Below are positions 1-7,034 of a stretch of DNA of 64,000 nt, piece by piece. The notes under the pieces were generated by a model that did not search any database, had not been told where the DNA came from, and saw only the letters and a program-made list of their open reading frames with translations. Numbering within the stretch: position 1 is the first letter of the stretch; the number at the start of each line of letters is the position of its first letter. Source of the stretch: Caballeronia sp. M1242 (GTDB lineage: Bacteria > Pseudomonadota > Gammaproteobacteria > Burkholderiales > Burkholderiaceae); the NCBI RefSeq assembly GCF_017220215.1, contig NZ_CP071130.1, positions 558,001-622,000 of the forward strand. The letters are read 5' to 3'. Made by a program: the position numbers and the translations under genes.

Positions 1-730
1 CGCACGCATCGAGCATCGTGCGCACCAGCGCGCGCGCCGTATTCGGATACAGGGCGACGAAATCGCGCCGGCAGGCGAGCACCTTCTCAGGATGATCCGG
101 CCATATCTCGCTCGTATGGACGACCGTGCGTCCCGCGCCGCGCGCTTCGGCCACCGCATGCCACGGCTCGCCCGCGCAGAAGCCGTCGAGTGTGCCTTCG
201 GCGAGCGCCTCGGCCATGCGCGGCGGCGGAATCACCACGCTGCGCACGTCGCGCAGCGGATGCACGCCATTCGCCGCGAGCCAGTAGTAGAGCCACATCG
301 CATGCGTGCCGGTCGGGAACGTCTGCGCGATAACCGGCACGCGACCGAGCGATGCCAGCGCGTCCTTCACGCTGGCCCCTTCGCGGATCGCGTTGGCAAT
401 CGGATTCGAGAGCGTGATCGCCTGTCCGTTGCGATTGAGCACCATGAGCACGGCCATGTCGGCCTGCGGCCCGCCGATGCCGAGTTGCACGCCATACACG
501 AGCCCGTATAGCGCGTGCGCCGCGTCGAGTTCGCCCGACAGAAGTTTGTCGCGCACGACGGCCCACGACGGCTGCCGGCACAACTCGATCTCGATGCCGT
601 GGCGCTGTCCCATCTCGCGCAGCGCGGCGGCGGCGAGCGGCGCGGCGTCGCTGAGCGCGACGAAGCCGAGCCGCAGATGGGCGCGTTCGGGCGCGTGCGT
701 GGCAGATGAAGCGGATTTGGGCGAATTCAT
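1..730 (-). CDS. nasS: NasS-like nitrate-binding sensor (partial, C-terminus off the left edge)
   Basis: About 243 codons are visible, starting at the ATG at 730 (MNSPKSASSATH) and running off the window. The protein resembles the solute-binding part of NrtA/CmpA-type nitrate ABC transporters (LRLGFVALSDAAPLAAAAL near the N-terminus, later FPTGTHAMWLYYWLAANG and GFCAGEPW). No signal peptide is visible, which fits a cytoplasmic sensor rather than a transporter component. In known NasS/NasT pairs, NasS holds the ANTAR protein NasT inactive until nitrate or nitrite binds. The gene lies 20 bp downstream of nasT on the same strand, which supports that role. A transport-only role is less likely because no permease or ATPase gene is adjacent within view. 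Confidence 0.85.
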   Translation of the reverse strand, partial: MNSPKSASSATHAPERAHLRLGFVALSDAAPLAAAALREMGQRHGIEIELCRQPSWAVVRDKLLSGELDAAHALYGLVYGVQLGIGGPQADMAVLMVLNRNGQAITLSNPIANAIREGASVKDALASLGRVPVIAQTFPTGTHAMWLYYWLAANGVHPLRDVRSVVIPPPRMAEALAEGTLDGFCAGEPWHAVAEARGAGRTVVHTSEIWPDHPEKVLACRRDFVALYPNTARALVRTMLDAC

Positions 731-750
731 GACTTGATAGGGAGTACTTT

Positions 751-1326
751 CTAACCGAGCAGATCGGCCACGGAAAGAAGCTGACGGGCGATTTCCGCGA
801 CTTTCACGCCCTGATCCATCGCGCGTTTGCGCAGCGTGGCGTAAGCGTCGTTTTCCGACATGCCGCGCCGTTCCATCAGCAGACGCTTCGCGCGGTCGAT
901 CAGCTTGCGTTGCGCGAGTTCGTTCTCGACTTGTTCCAGCCGCAGCCGCAGCCGCGCCTCGTGAGCGAAGCGCGCGAGCGCGACCTCGATGATCGGCGCG
1001 AGCCGCTCGGGCGCGAGGCCCTCCACCGAATAGGCGGTCACGCCCGCGCCGACGGCCGCGCGGATGAACTGCTGGTCCGCGTCGTTGCTGAACATCAGCA
1101 CGGGGCGCGGGGCGGCCTGATTCATCACCGCGAGTTGTTCGAGCGTGTCGCGCGAAGGGGAGTCCGTGTCGATGATGACGACATCCGGCTTCTGGCTCTC
1201 GACGGCCGCATGCAGCTGGGCAGGCGCGGCGACCTCGGCGAGCATCTCATAGCCCATGCGGGCGAGCTGATCGCGAAGATCGCCGATGGGCTTGTCTGTG
1301 TCGGTGACGAGTAGGACGCGAAGCAT
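751..1326 (-). CDS. nasT: NasT-type ANTAR antiterminator response regulator
   Basis: 191 aa from the ATG at 1326 (MLRVLLVTDTDKPIG). An in-frame extension upstream to 1485 is possible but does not look like receiver sequence. The N-terminal half is a receiver-like domain (VVIIDTDSP carries the candidate acceptor aspartate). The C-terminal part is an ANTAR RNA-binding domain (AKRLLMERRGMSENDAYATLRKRAM). ANTAR proteins bind paired hexaloop stem-loops in leader RNA and prevent termination. Two such leaders lie at 2266-2367 and 2665-2781. The gene sits between cobA and nasS in one transcription direction, so it is probably under one of its own leaders. Confidence 0.9.
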   Translation of the reverse strand: MLRVLLVTDTDKPIGDLRDQLARMGYEMLAEVAAPAQLHAAVESQKPDVVIIDTDSPSRDTLEQLAVMNQAAPRPVLMFSNDADQQFIRAAVGAGVTAYSVEGLAPERLAPIIEVALARFAHEARLRLRLEQVENELAQRKLIDRAKRLLMERRGMSENDAYATLRKRAMDQGVKVAEIARQLLSVADLLG

Positions 1327-1432
1327 CTGTTGAGCGGAAAGCGGTGTTCGAGGTATCGGTGGATTCGACTCTAACGCACGGCGCCACGAGCGAAAACCTG
1401 GCCGAATGGCATAGTCCGCACGACGGCGTCGC

Positions 1433-2218
1433 TCAGGCCGCGTGAGCGAAACCGTGCTCGCGGCGCGCCGCCGAATCAACCGCAAAGCCCACCGCTTCGC
1501 CGATCGCTCCGCCCACGAAGATCACAGCTGGGCTGCCGAGTCCGGCTGCCGCAGCATCGGTGGCGAGGCGATCGAGCGTGGTCACGAGCCGCTTCTCATG
1601 CGCCGAGCCCGCATGCTGAACGACCGCCGCCGGCGTGCTGGCGGGCAGCGCGTCGAGCAGCGTCGCCGCGATGCTCGCGATGCGGCTCATGCCCATGTAG
1701 ATGGCGAGCGTCATGCCGGTGGCCGCGAGCGCGCGCCAGTCGGGCTCGCCGTGGTCCTGCATGTGCGCGGTCACGAAGGTCACGCCCTGGCAATGATCGC
1801 GATGCGTGAGCGACACGCCGAGGCTCGCCGCCGCCGCAAAGCCCGACGACACCCCGTTGACGATATCCACCGGAATGCCTGCGCTGCGCAGCGCGGTCAA
1901 CTCCTCGCCTGCGCGACCGAAGAGCAGCGCGTCGCCGCCCTTCACGCGCACTACGTGCAGGCCCTTTTTCGCGTAACGCTGCATGAGGCGCTCGATGAAC
2001 GCTTGCGGCGTGGACTTGCAGCCGCCGCGTTTTCCCACGCGAATCACGCGAGCGCGCGGCGCGAGCGTGACGATGTCCTGATTCGCGAGGTCGTCGAGCA
2101 GCAGGATGTCCGCTGCGGCAAGCACCTTGGCGGCGCGGATGGTCAGCAGATCGAGGTCGCCCGGGCCTGCGCTCAGCAGCGTGACTTTGCCTGGGTTCTT
2201 CGCGGGAGTGGTGCTCAT
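1433..2218 (-). CDS. cobA: Uroporphyrinogen-III C-methyltransferase
   Basis: 261 aa from the ATG at 2218 (MSTTPAKNPGKVTLL). The SUMT signature SAGPGDLDLLTIRA lies close to the N-terminus and the core VVRVKGGDALLFGRAGEE further on, typical of single-domain CobA/SirA methylases of about 260 aa. The enzyme methylates uroporphyrinogen III at C2 and C7 to precorrin-2, the branch point to siroheme and cobalamin. Here it heads the unit that continues into nasT and nasS (106 bp to nasT). It is divergent from nirB, whose product needs siroheme, so the likely purpose is siroheme supply during nitrate growth. The leader carries a NasT-type antitermination element. Confidence 0.92.
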   Translation of the reverse strand: MSTTPAKNPGKVTLLSAGPGDLDLLTIRAAKVLAAADILLLDDLANQDIVTLAPRARVIRVGKRGGCKSTPQAFIERLMQRYAKKGLHVVRVKGGDALLFGRAGEELTALRSAGIPVDIVNGVSSGFAAAASLGVSLTHRDHCQGVTFVTAHMQDHGEPDWRALAATGMTLAIYMGMSRIASIAATLLDALPASTPAAVVQHAGSAHEKRLVTTLDRLATDAAAAGLGSPAVIFVGGAIGEAVGFAVDSAARREHGFAHAA

Positions 2219-2265
2219 ATTCGGTCCTGTATCGCATGTTGCTGGAATCGGCGCGGCGAACGCGC

Positions 2266-2298
2266 AAAGCGTCCGCTCGTGTCGGGCACGAGGGACGC
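2266..2298 (-). terminator. Leader terminator of the cobA-nasT-nasS unit, overlapping hexaloop stem-loop P2
   Basis: On the minus strand GCGTCC-CTCGTG pairs with CACGAG-C-GGACGC around the loop CCCGA, followed by a short T run (TTT). Its 5' arm uses the same bases as the 3' arm of the P2 hexaloop hairpin at 2293-2306, so the two structures exclude each other. It lies about 50 bp before the cobA start. This is the geometry expected for antitermination by an ANTAR protein. The short T run makes it weaker than the matching element on the other side. Confidence 0.75.
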
Positions 2299-2367
2299 CG
2301 TTGTCCGTGGTTCGCAGTCGGTGCGTTCGATCCGTCAATACTCATGCGCCAACGGCGCCGTTGCCGT
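2293..2367 (-). promoter_or_regulatory. NasT (ANTAR) target leader, cobA side: two AACGGC hexaloop hairpins
   Basis: P1 at 2352-2367 is stem ACGGC / loop AACGGC / stem GCCGT. P2 at 2293-2306 is stem GGAC / loop AACGGC / stem GTCC. Both loops have A at position 1 and G at position 4, the bases known to be conserved in ANTAR-binding hexaloops. The linker between the hairpins is 45 nt. P2 overlaps the terminator at 2266-2298. The element starts only a few bases after the predicted start of the sigma-54 transcript. Confidence 0.85.
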
Positions 2368-2381
2368 GGCCTTCGTTTCAA

Positions 2382-2397
2382 TGCAATAAGCGGGCCA
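2382..2397 (-). promoter_or_regulatory. Sigma-54 (-24/-12) promoter for cobA-nasT-nasS
   Basis: Minus-strand TGGCCC-GCTTA-TTGCA matches the RpoN consensus (TGGCAC-N5-TTGCA) with the exact 5-bp spacer and both invariant GG and GC pairs. Transcription would start near 2371, just upstream of hairpin P1. Confidence 0.82.
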
Positions 2398-2497
2398 TTT
2401 TCTTTGCAGATGCCGTTCGCCACGAAGAAGTCGCGCGGACAATGGGTATCAGCGTGCGCTAACCGGTTCGTACACATGCGGCCATGCATCGCCCTTC

Positions 2498-2580
2498 GCA
2501 CGCGATGAGTGCTGCGTCGCACCATCGCTGTGCCGGCGTGCATCCGAATGCGACGCGCGATGAATGCACGCATCGAGTGC
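2498..2580. promoter_or_regulatory. Three NtrC-type enhancer dyads between divergent sigma-54 promoters
   Basis: Three copies of GCAC-N7-GTGC, the NtrC core palindrome, lie at 2498-2512, 2519-2533 and 2566-2580. The first two are 21 bp apart centre to centre (two helical turns) and the third 47 bp further. They sit about 80-150 bp upstream of both predicted start points, a normal distance for NtrC bound as oligomers, and can serve both directions. Confidence 0.75.
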
Positions 2581-2633
2581 GCGCTCGTTGCCGAGCCTTA
2601 TGCAGCAAGCGAAAGCGGGCGATGCCACGCGCA

Positions 2634-2649
2634 TGGCATAGCCCTTGCC
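2634..2649 (+). promoter_or_regulatory. Sigma-54 (-24/-12) promoter for the nitrate/nitrite assimilation operon
   Basis: TGGCAT-AGCCC-TTGCC has the GG and GC pairs at the correct -24/-12 spacing. The predicted transcript start near 2660 is five bases before hairpin P1 of the leader. Confidence 0.82.
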
Positions 2650-2664
2650 TTTAGTCTCGCCATC

Positions 2665-2736
2665 GGATCAACGGCGATCCGTCCTGAACATAGCGCCCGG
2701 CTGATTGAAGCCAAGTGGGCACGGACAACGGCGTCC
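2665..2736 (+). promoter_or_regulatory. NasT (ANTAR) target leader, nitrate transporter side: two AACGGC hexaloop hairpins
   Basis: P1 at 2665-2680 is GGATC / AACGGC / GATCC, and P2 at 2723-2736 is GGAC / AACGGC / GTCC. The hexaloops are identical to those in the opposing cobA leader, and 18 bases around P2 are an exact inverted copy of 2291-2310. The linker is 42 nt. The 3' arm of P2 is also the 5' arm of the terminator at 2730-2781. Confidence 0.87.
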
Positions 2737-2781
2737 CCTGCATCTGGCCATCGGCCCGATGCGCGGGACGCCTTTCTTTTT
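2730..2781 (+). terminator. Leader intrinsic terminator before the nitrate transporter gene
   Basis: A long interrupted stem: GGCGTCCC (2730-2737) pairs with GGGACGCC (2765-2772), with inner helices GCATC/GATGC and GGCC/GGCC, followed by TTTCTTTTT (2773-2781). It ends 11 bp before the start codon, so it can only serve to abort transcription in the leader. It is mutually exclusive with hexaloop hairpin P2. Confidence 0.88.
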
Positions 2782-2792
2782 GCGGAAAGACG

Positions 2793-4118
2793 ATGGATAA
2801 AGCCACCCGAATCGATCTATTCAGCTTGCGCACGGCGCCTATGCGCGCCTTCCATCTCACGTGGATGGCGTTCTTCGTGTGCTTCTTCGCGTGGTTCGCG
2901 TGCGCGCCGCTCATGCCGCTCATCAAGCGCGAATACGGACTCAACGCGGACCAGATCGCCAACATCAACATCGCGGCGGTCGCGGTGACGATTCTCGTGC
3001 GGCTCGTGGTCGGCCCGATGTGCGACCGCTTCGGCCCGCGCAAGGTGTATAGCGCGCTGTTGCTCGTCGGCGCGGTGCCGGTCATCGGCGCGGCGCTTTC
3101 CACGGGATACGACAGCTTCTTGTGGTGCCGGCTCGCGATCGGCGCTATCGGCGCGAGCTTCGTCATCACGCAGTACCACACGTCGGTGATGTTCGCGCCG
3201 AACGTCGTCGGCACGGCCAACGCGACGACCGCAGGCTGGGGCAACGCAGGCGCGGGCGCGGCGCAAGCCGTCGTGCCCTTGCTCGTTGCGGCGGCGATCG
3301 CATTGGGCGCAGGTGAAGCATCGGCATGGCGTATCGCGCTCATCGTGCCCGGCCTGGCGATGCCTGTGATGGCCTTCTTCTACTGGCGTTATACGCAGGA
3401 CTGTCCGCAAGGCGACTTCGCGCAACTGCGTCGCGCGGGCATCGCCATCGACGGCGGCAAGAAGGGCGGCTGGCAGAGCTTTGTGACCGCGTGCGTGAAC
3501 TATCGCGTATGGATGCTCTTCGTGACGTATGGCGCGTGCTTCGGCGTCGAGGTGTTCATCCACAACATCGCGGCGGTCTATTATGTCGATCACTTCGGGT
3601 TGTCGCTGGGTCAGGCGGGCATGGCAGCGGGCAGCTTCGGCTTGCTTGCGTTGTTCGCCCGCGCGCTCGGCGGCTGGCTCTCGGATAAGGCCGCCGCGCG
3701 GCGCGGTCTCGACATTCGCGCGACGCTGCTCTTCGTGCTGATCGCGGGCGAGGGCGTCGGTCTCTATGCGTTCGCGCATGCGGACAGCATCGCGCTTGCC
3801 GTCATCGCGATGATCGCGTTCGGTCTCTTCACGCACATGGCATGCGGTGCGACGTATGCGCTCGTGCCGTTCATCGACCGCAAGGCGCTCGGCGGCGTGG
3901 CCGGCGTGATCGGCGCGGGCGGCAATGCGGGCGCGGTAGCCGCGGGCTTTCTGATGAAAGGCGTCGGCAACGTGCAGCAGACGCTTTCGCTGCTCGGCGT
4001 GCTGGTCGCGGGCTCTGCGTTGTGCGCCATCGCCGTGCGCTTCTCTCCCGAACACAAGGCACGCGAAGCCGCGCTGCGCGAAAGCGCGCTCGCAGTCAAT
4101 AACGGCGTTGCCCACTGA
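2793..4118 (+). CDS. MFS nitrate/nitrite transporter (NarK/NasA family)
   Basis: 441 aa from the ATG at 2793 (MDKATRIDLFSLRTAPMRAFHLTW), preceded by GGAAAG. A farther in-frame ATG at 2715 lies inside the leader hairpin region and is rejected. The protein is a 12-segment major facilitator. The opening WMAFFVCFFAWFACAPLMPLIK, then RLVVGPMCDRFGPRKVY, and the glycine-rich segment AGWGNAGAGAAQ are typical of nitrate/nitrite porters. It is the first gene of the operon leading into nirB, nirD and nasA, 15 bp before nirB, and therefore most likely imports nitrate for assimilation. Confidence 0.92.
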   Translation: MDKATRIDLFSLRTAPMRAFHLTWMAFFVCFFAWFACAPLMPLIKREYGLNADQIANINIAAVAVTILVRLVVGPMCDRFGPRKVYSALLLVGAVPVIGAALSTGYDSFLWCRLAIGAIGASFVITQYHTSVMFAPNVVGTANATTAGWGNAGAGAAQAVVPLLVAAAIALGAGEASAWRIALIVPGLAMPVMAFFYWRYTQDCPQGDFAQLRRAGIAIDGGKKGGWQSFVTACVNYRVWMLFVTYGACFGVEVFIHNIAAVYYVDHFGLSLGQAGMAAGSFGLLALFARALGGWLSDKAAARRGLDIRATLLFVLIAGEGVGLYAFAHADSIALAVIAMIAFGLFTHMACGATYALVPFIDRKALGGVAGVIGAGGNAGAVAAGFLMKGVGNVQQTLSLLGVLVAGSALCAIAVRFSPEHKAREAALRESALAVNNGVAH

Positions 4119-4133
4119 GGAAAGGTCCCTGTC

Positions 4134-6674
4134 ATGAAGATCGTTGTCATCGGCCACGGGATGGTCGGCCATAAATTCCTCGAATGCCTCGCTGAAAGCG
4201 CCAACGAAGCACTGCATGTCACGGTGCTGTGCGAGGAACCGCGCGCAGCGTACGACCGCGTGCATCTGTCGGAGTTTTTCGCGGGCAAGTCGGCGGACGA
4301 CCTCTCGCTCGTCGAAGCGGGCTTCTTCGAGCGTTGCGGTTACGCGCTGAAGCTGAATGCCAGAGCCGTCGCGATAGACCGCGCGGCGCGCACCGTCACG
4401 ACATCGACCGGTGAAACGCTCGCCTACGACAAGCTCGTCCTGGCGACCGGATCGTATCCCTTCGTCCCGCCGGTAGAAGGTAAGGACCGCGAAGGATGTT
4501 TCGTCTATCGCACGATCGAAGACCTGCAAGCGATGCAGGCATTCGGCGCGCGTTCGAAGACGGGCACGGTGGTGGGCGGCGGTTTGCTCGGGCTCGAAGC
4601 CGCGAAGGCGCTGCGCGACATGGGGCTTCAAACGCACGTCGTCGAATTCGCGCCGCGCCTGATGGCCGTGCAGGTGGACGAAGGCGGCGGCCGCGTGCTG
4701 CGAAGCAAGATCGAGGCGCTCGGCGTGACGGTGCATACGAACCGCAACACGCTTGCCATCGTCGACGGCGAAGGCGCGGTCAACCGCATGAACTTCGCGG
4801 ACGGCGCGCATCTCGACACGGACATGATCGTGTTCTCCGCAGGCATTCGTCCGCGCGACGATATCGCGCGTTCCGCAGGCCTCGAAGTCGGCCCGCGCGG
4901 CGGCATCGTGATCGACGACGCCTGCCGCACGAGCGACGAGCATATCTACGCGATCGGCGAATGCGCATCGTGGAACGGCCAGGTGTTCGGCCTCGTCGCG
5001 CCGGGCTACGACATGGCGCGCATCGTCGCGAAGCAGTTGCTGGGCGAAGAGGCGTCGTTCGTGGGCGCGGACATGAGCACGAAGCTCAAGCTGATGGGCG
5101 TGGACGTGGCGAGCATCGGCGATGCACACGCGAAGACGCCCGGCAGCCGCTCGTATCAATTCAGCGATGAACGCAAGCAGGTCTACAAGAAGCTCGTCGT
5201 ATCGGAATGCGGCAAGTATTTGCTCGGCGGCGTGATGGTCGGCGATGCGACGGAATACGGCACGCTCTTGCAGTTGATGCTGAACAAGATGGAATTGCCC
5301 GAAGCGCCGGAATTCCTCATTCTTCCGCAAGCAGACGGCAAGGCCAAACCGGCGCTCGGCGTCGAGGCATTGCCGGACGCAGCGCAGATCTGCTCGTGCA
5401 ACAACGTGAGCAAAGCCGAGATCTGCGCGGCGGTCTGCGCGGGCGCGACGAGCATCGGTGCATTGAAGAGCGCGTGCAAGGCGGGCGCATCGTGCGGCGG
5501 CTGCGTGCCGCTCGTCACGCAAGTGATGAAGTCGGAGATGAGTCGTCAGGGCCTGGCGGTGAACAATCACCTGTGCGAACACTTCGCTTATTCGCGGCAA
5601 GAGCTGTATCACATCGCGCGAGTCGAAGGACATCGCACGTTTGCGTCCCTGCTCGCGAAACACGGCAAGGGCCTTGGCTGCGATATCTGCAAGCCCGTGG
5701 TCGCAAGCATTCTCGCTTCGTGCTGGAACGAATTCGTGCTCAAGAAAGAGCACGCCAGCTTGCAGGATTCGAACGACTACTACCTCGCCAACATTCAGCG
5801 CGACGGCACGTATTCCGTCGTGCCGCGCATGGCGGGCGGGGAAGTCACGCCCGATGGCCTGATTGCCGTCGGTCAGATCGCGAAGAAATACGGGCTCTAC
5901 ACGAAGATCACCGGCGGGCAGCGTGTGGATATGTTCGGCGCGCGCGTCGAGCAATTGCCGCTCATCTGGGAGGAACTCATTGCGGCCGGCTTCGAATCCG
6001 GACATGCGTACGGCAAGGCGCTGCGCACGGTGAAGTCGTGCGTCGGCTCGACGTGGTGCCGCTACGGAGTCGGCGATTCGGTCGGCCTCGCGGTGCAACT
6101 CGAAAATCGCTATAAGGGCTTGCGCACGCCGCACAAGATCAAGTTCGGCGTATCGGGCTGCACGCGCGAATGCGCCGAAGCGCAGGGCAAAGATATCGGC
6201 GTCATCGCGACCGAGAAAGGGTGGAACCTGTACGTCTGCGGCAACGGCGGCATGAAGCCGCGTCACGCGGAACTGCTCGCGTCCGATCTGGATCAGGCGA
6301 CGCTCGTGCGTTACATCGATCGCTTCCTGATGTTCTACGTGCGCACCGCCGACCGCCTGCAGCGTACGAGCGTATGGCGCGACAACCTCGAAGGCGGTCT
6401 GGACTATCTGATCGATGTGGTCGTCAACGACAAGCTCGATATCGCCGATGAACTGGAAGCCGAGATGCAACTCGTCGTGGATACGTACGAAGACGAGTGG
6501 AAGAAGGCCGTCACCGACCCCGAAACGCGCAAGCGCTTCCGTCACTTCGTGAACAGCGACAAGGGCGATGAAACCGTGACCTTCGTGGAAGAGCGCGGCC
6601 AGATCCGGCCCGCGACGCCGGATGAACGCAAGACGAAGCGCATCGATATTCCCGTGGTTGTCGAAACCGTCTGA
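4134..6674 (+). CDS. nirB: NADH-dependent nitrite reductase large subunit
   Basis: 846 aa, the usual NirB length. The order of domains is: FAD/NAD(P)H-binding region with an N-terminal VVIGHGMVGHKF nucleotide-binding turn; a BFD-like [2Fe-2S] domain with C420, C422, C454 and C457 (CSCNN ... CGGC); and the sulfite/nitrite reductase half, whose siroheme/[4Fe-4S] ligands are C636, C642, C676 and C680 (CVGSTWC ... CTREC). It reduces nitrite to ammonium with NADH in the cytoplasm. It lies between the transporter gene and nirD (15 bp to nirD) and is controlled from the upstream NasT leader. Siroheme supply comes from the divergent cobA. Confidence 0.96.
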   Translation: MKIVVIGHGMVGHKFLECLAESANEALHVTVLCEEPRAAYDRVHLSEFFAGKSADDLSLVEAGFFERCGYALKLNARAVAIDRAARTVTTSTGETLAYDKLVLATGSYPFVPPVEGKDREGCFVYRTIEDLQAMQAFGARSKTGTVVGGGLLGLEAAKALRDMGLQTHVVEFAPRLMAVQVDEGGGRVLRSKIEALGVTVHTNRNTLAIVDGEGAVNRMNFADGAHLDTDMIVFSAGIRPRDDIARSAGLEVGPRGGIVIDDACRTSDEHIYAIGECASWNGQVFGLVAPGYDMARIVAKQLLGEEASFVGADMSTKLKLMGVDVASIGDAHAKTPGSRSYQFSDERKQVYKKLVVSECGKYLLGGVMVGDATEYGTLLQLMLNKMELPEAPEFLILPQADGKAKPALGVEALPDAAQICSCNNVSKAEICAAVCAGATSIGALKSACKAGASCGGCVPLVTQVMKSEMSRQGLAVNNHLCEHFAYSRQELYHIARVEGHRTFASLLAKHGKGLGCDICKPVVASILASCWNEFVLKKEHASLQDSNDYYLANIQRDGTYSVVPRMAGGEVTPDGLIAVGQIAKKYGLYTKITGGQRVDMFGARVEQLPLIWEELIAAGFESGHAYGKALRTVKSCVGSTWCRYGVGDSVGLAVQLENRYKGLRTPHKIKFGVSGCTRECAEAQGKDIGVIATEKGWNLYVCGNGGMKPRHAELLASDLDQATLVRYIDRFLMFYVRTADRLQRTSVWRDNLEGGLDYLIDVVVNDKLDIADELEAEMQLVVDTYEDEWKKAVTDPETRKRFRHFVNSDKGDETVTFVEERGQIRPATPDERKTKRIDIPVVVETV

Positions 6675-6689
6675 ACTCAGGAGCACACC

Positions 6690-7034
6690 ATGAACGACCG
6701 TATCGAACCGGACTGGACCGCCGTTTGCGAACTGGACGATATCGTGCCCGACACGGGCGTCTGCGCGCTCGTCAACGGCGCGCAGGTCGCCGTGTTTCAC
6801 GTCGCGGCGGATTCGAACACGGTGTATGCCATCGATAACGTCGACCCGCACTCGCAGGCCGCCGTGCTCTCGCGCGGCATCGTCGGCAGTCTCGGCGAAC
6901 GCATTGTCGTGGCGTCGCCGCTCTACAAACAGCACTTCGATCTGCGCACGGGCGAATGCCTCGAAGCGCCGGAGCGTTCGGTCAATGCGTATCGCGCGCG
7001 CGTCGCGGGCGGCAAAGTCTGGATCGCGGCATGA
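6690..7034 (+). CDS. nirD: Nitrite reductase small subunit (Rieske-like)
   Basis: 114 aa from the ATG at 6690 after AGGAGCACACC, a clear ribosome site. It matches NirD in size and pattern (CELDDIVPDTGVCALVNGAQVAVF, later YKQHFDLRTGECLEAPERSVNAY). NirD has a Rieske fold but lacks the iron-sulfur ligands in enterobacterial forms. Here too no CxH...CxxH pair is present, so it is a structural partner of NirB. Its stop overlaps the start of the next gene (ATGA at 7031-7034). Confidence 0.93.
   Translation: MNDRIEPDWTAVCELDDIVPDTGVCALVNGAQVAVFHVAADSNTVYAIDNVDPHSQAAVLSRGIVGSLGERIVVASPLYKQHFDLRTGECLEAPERSVNAYRARVAGGKVWIAA

Noticed and set aside
2817-6935. A 1372-codon open frame antisense to the nitrate transporter and nirB
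   Set aside because: Histidine/arginine/alanine-rich composition without any family motif; it lies exactly opposite well-identified genes, as is common in high-GC DNA.
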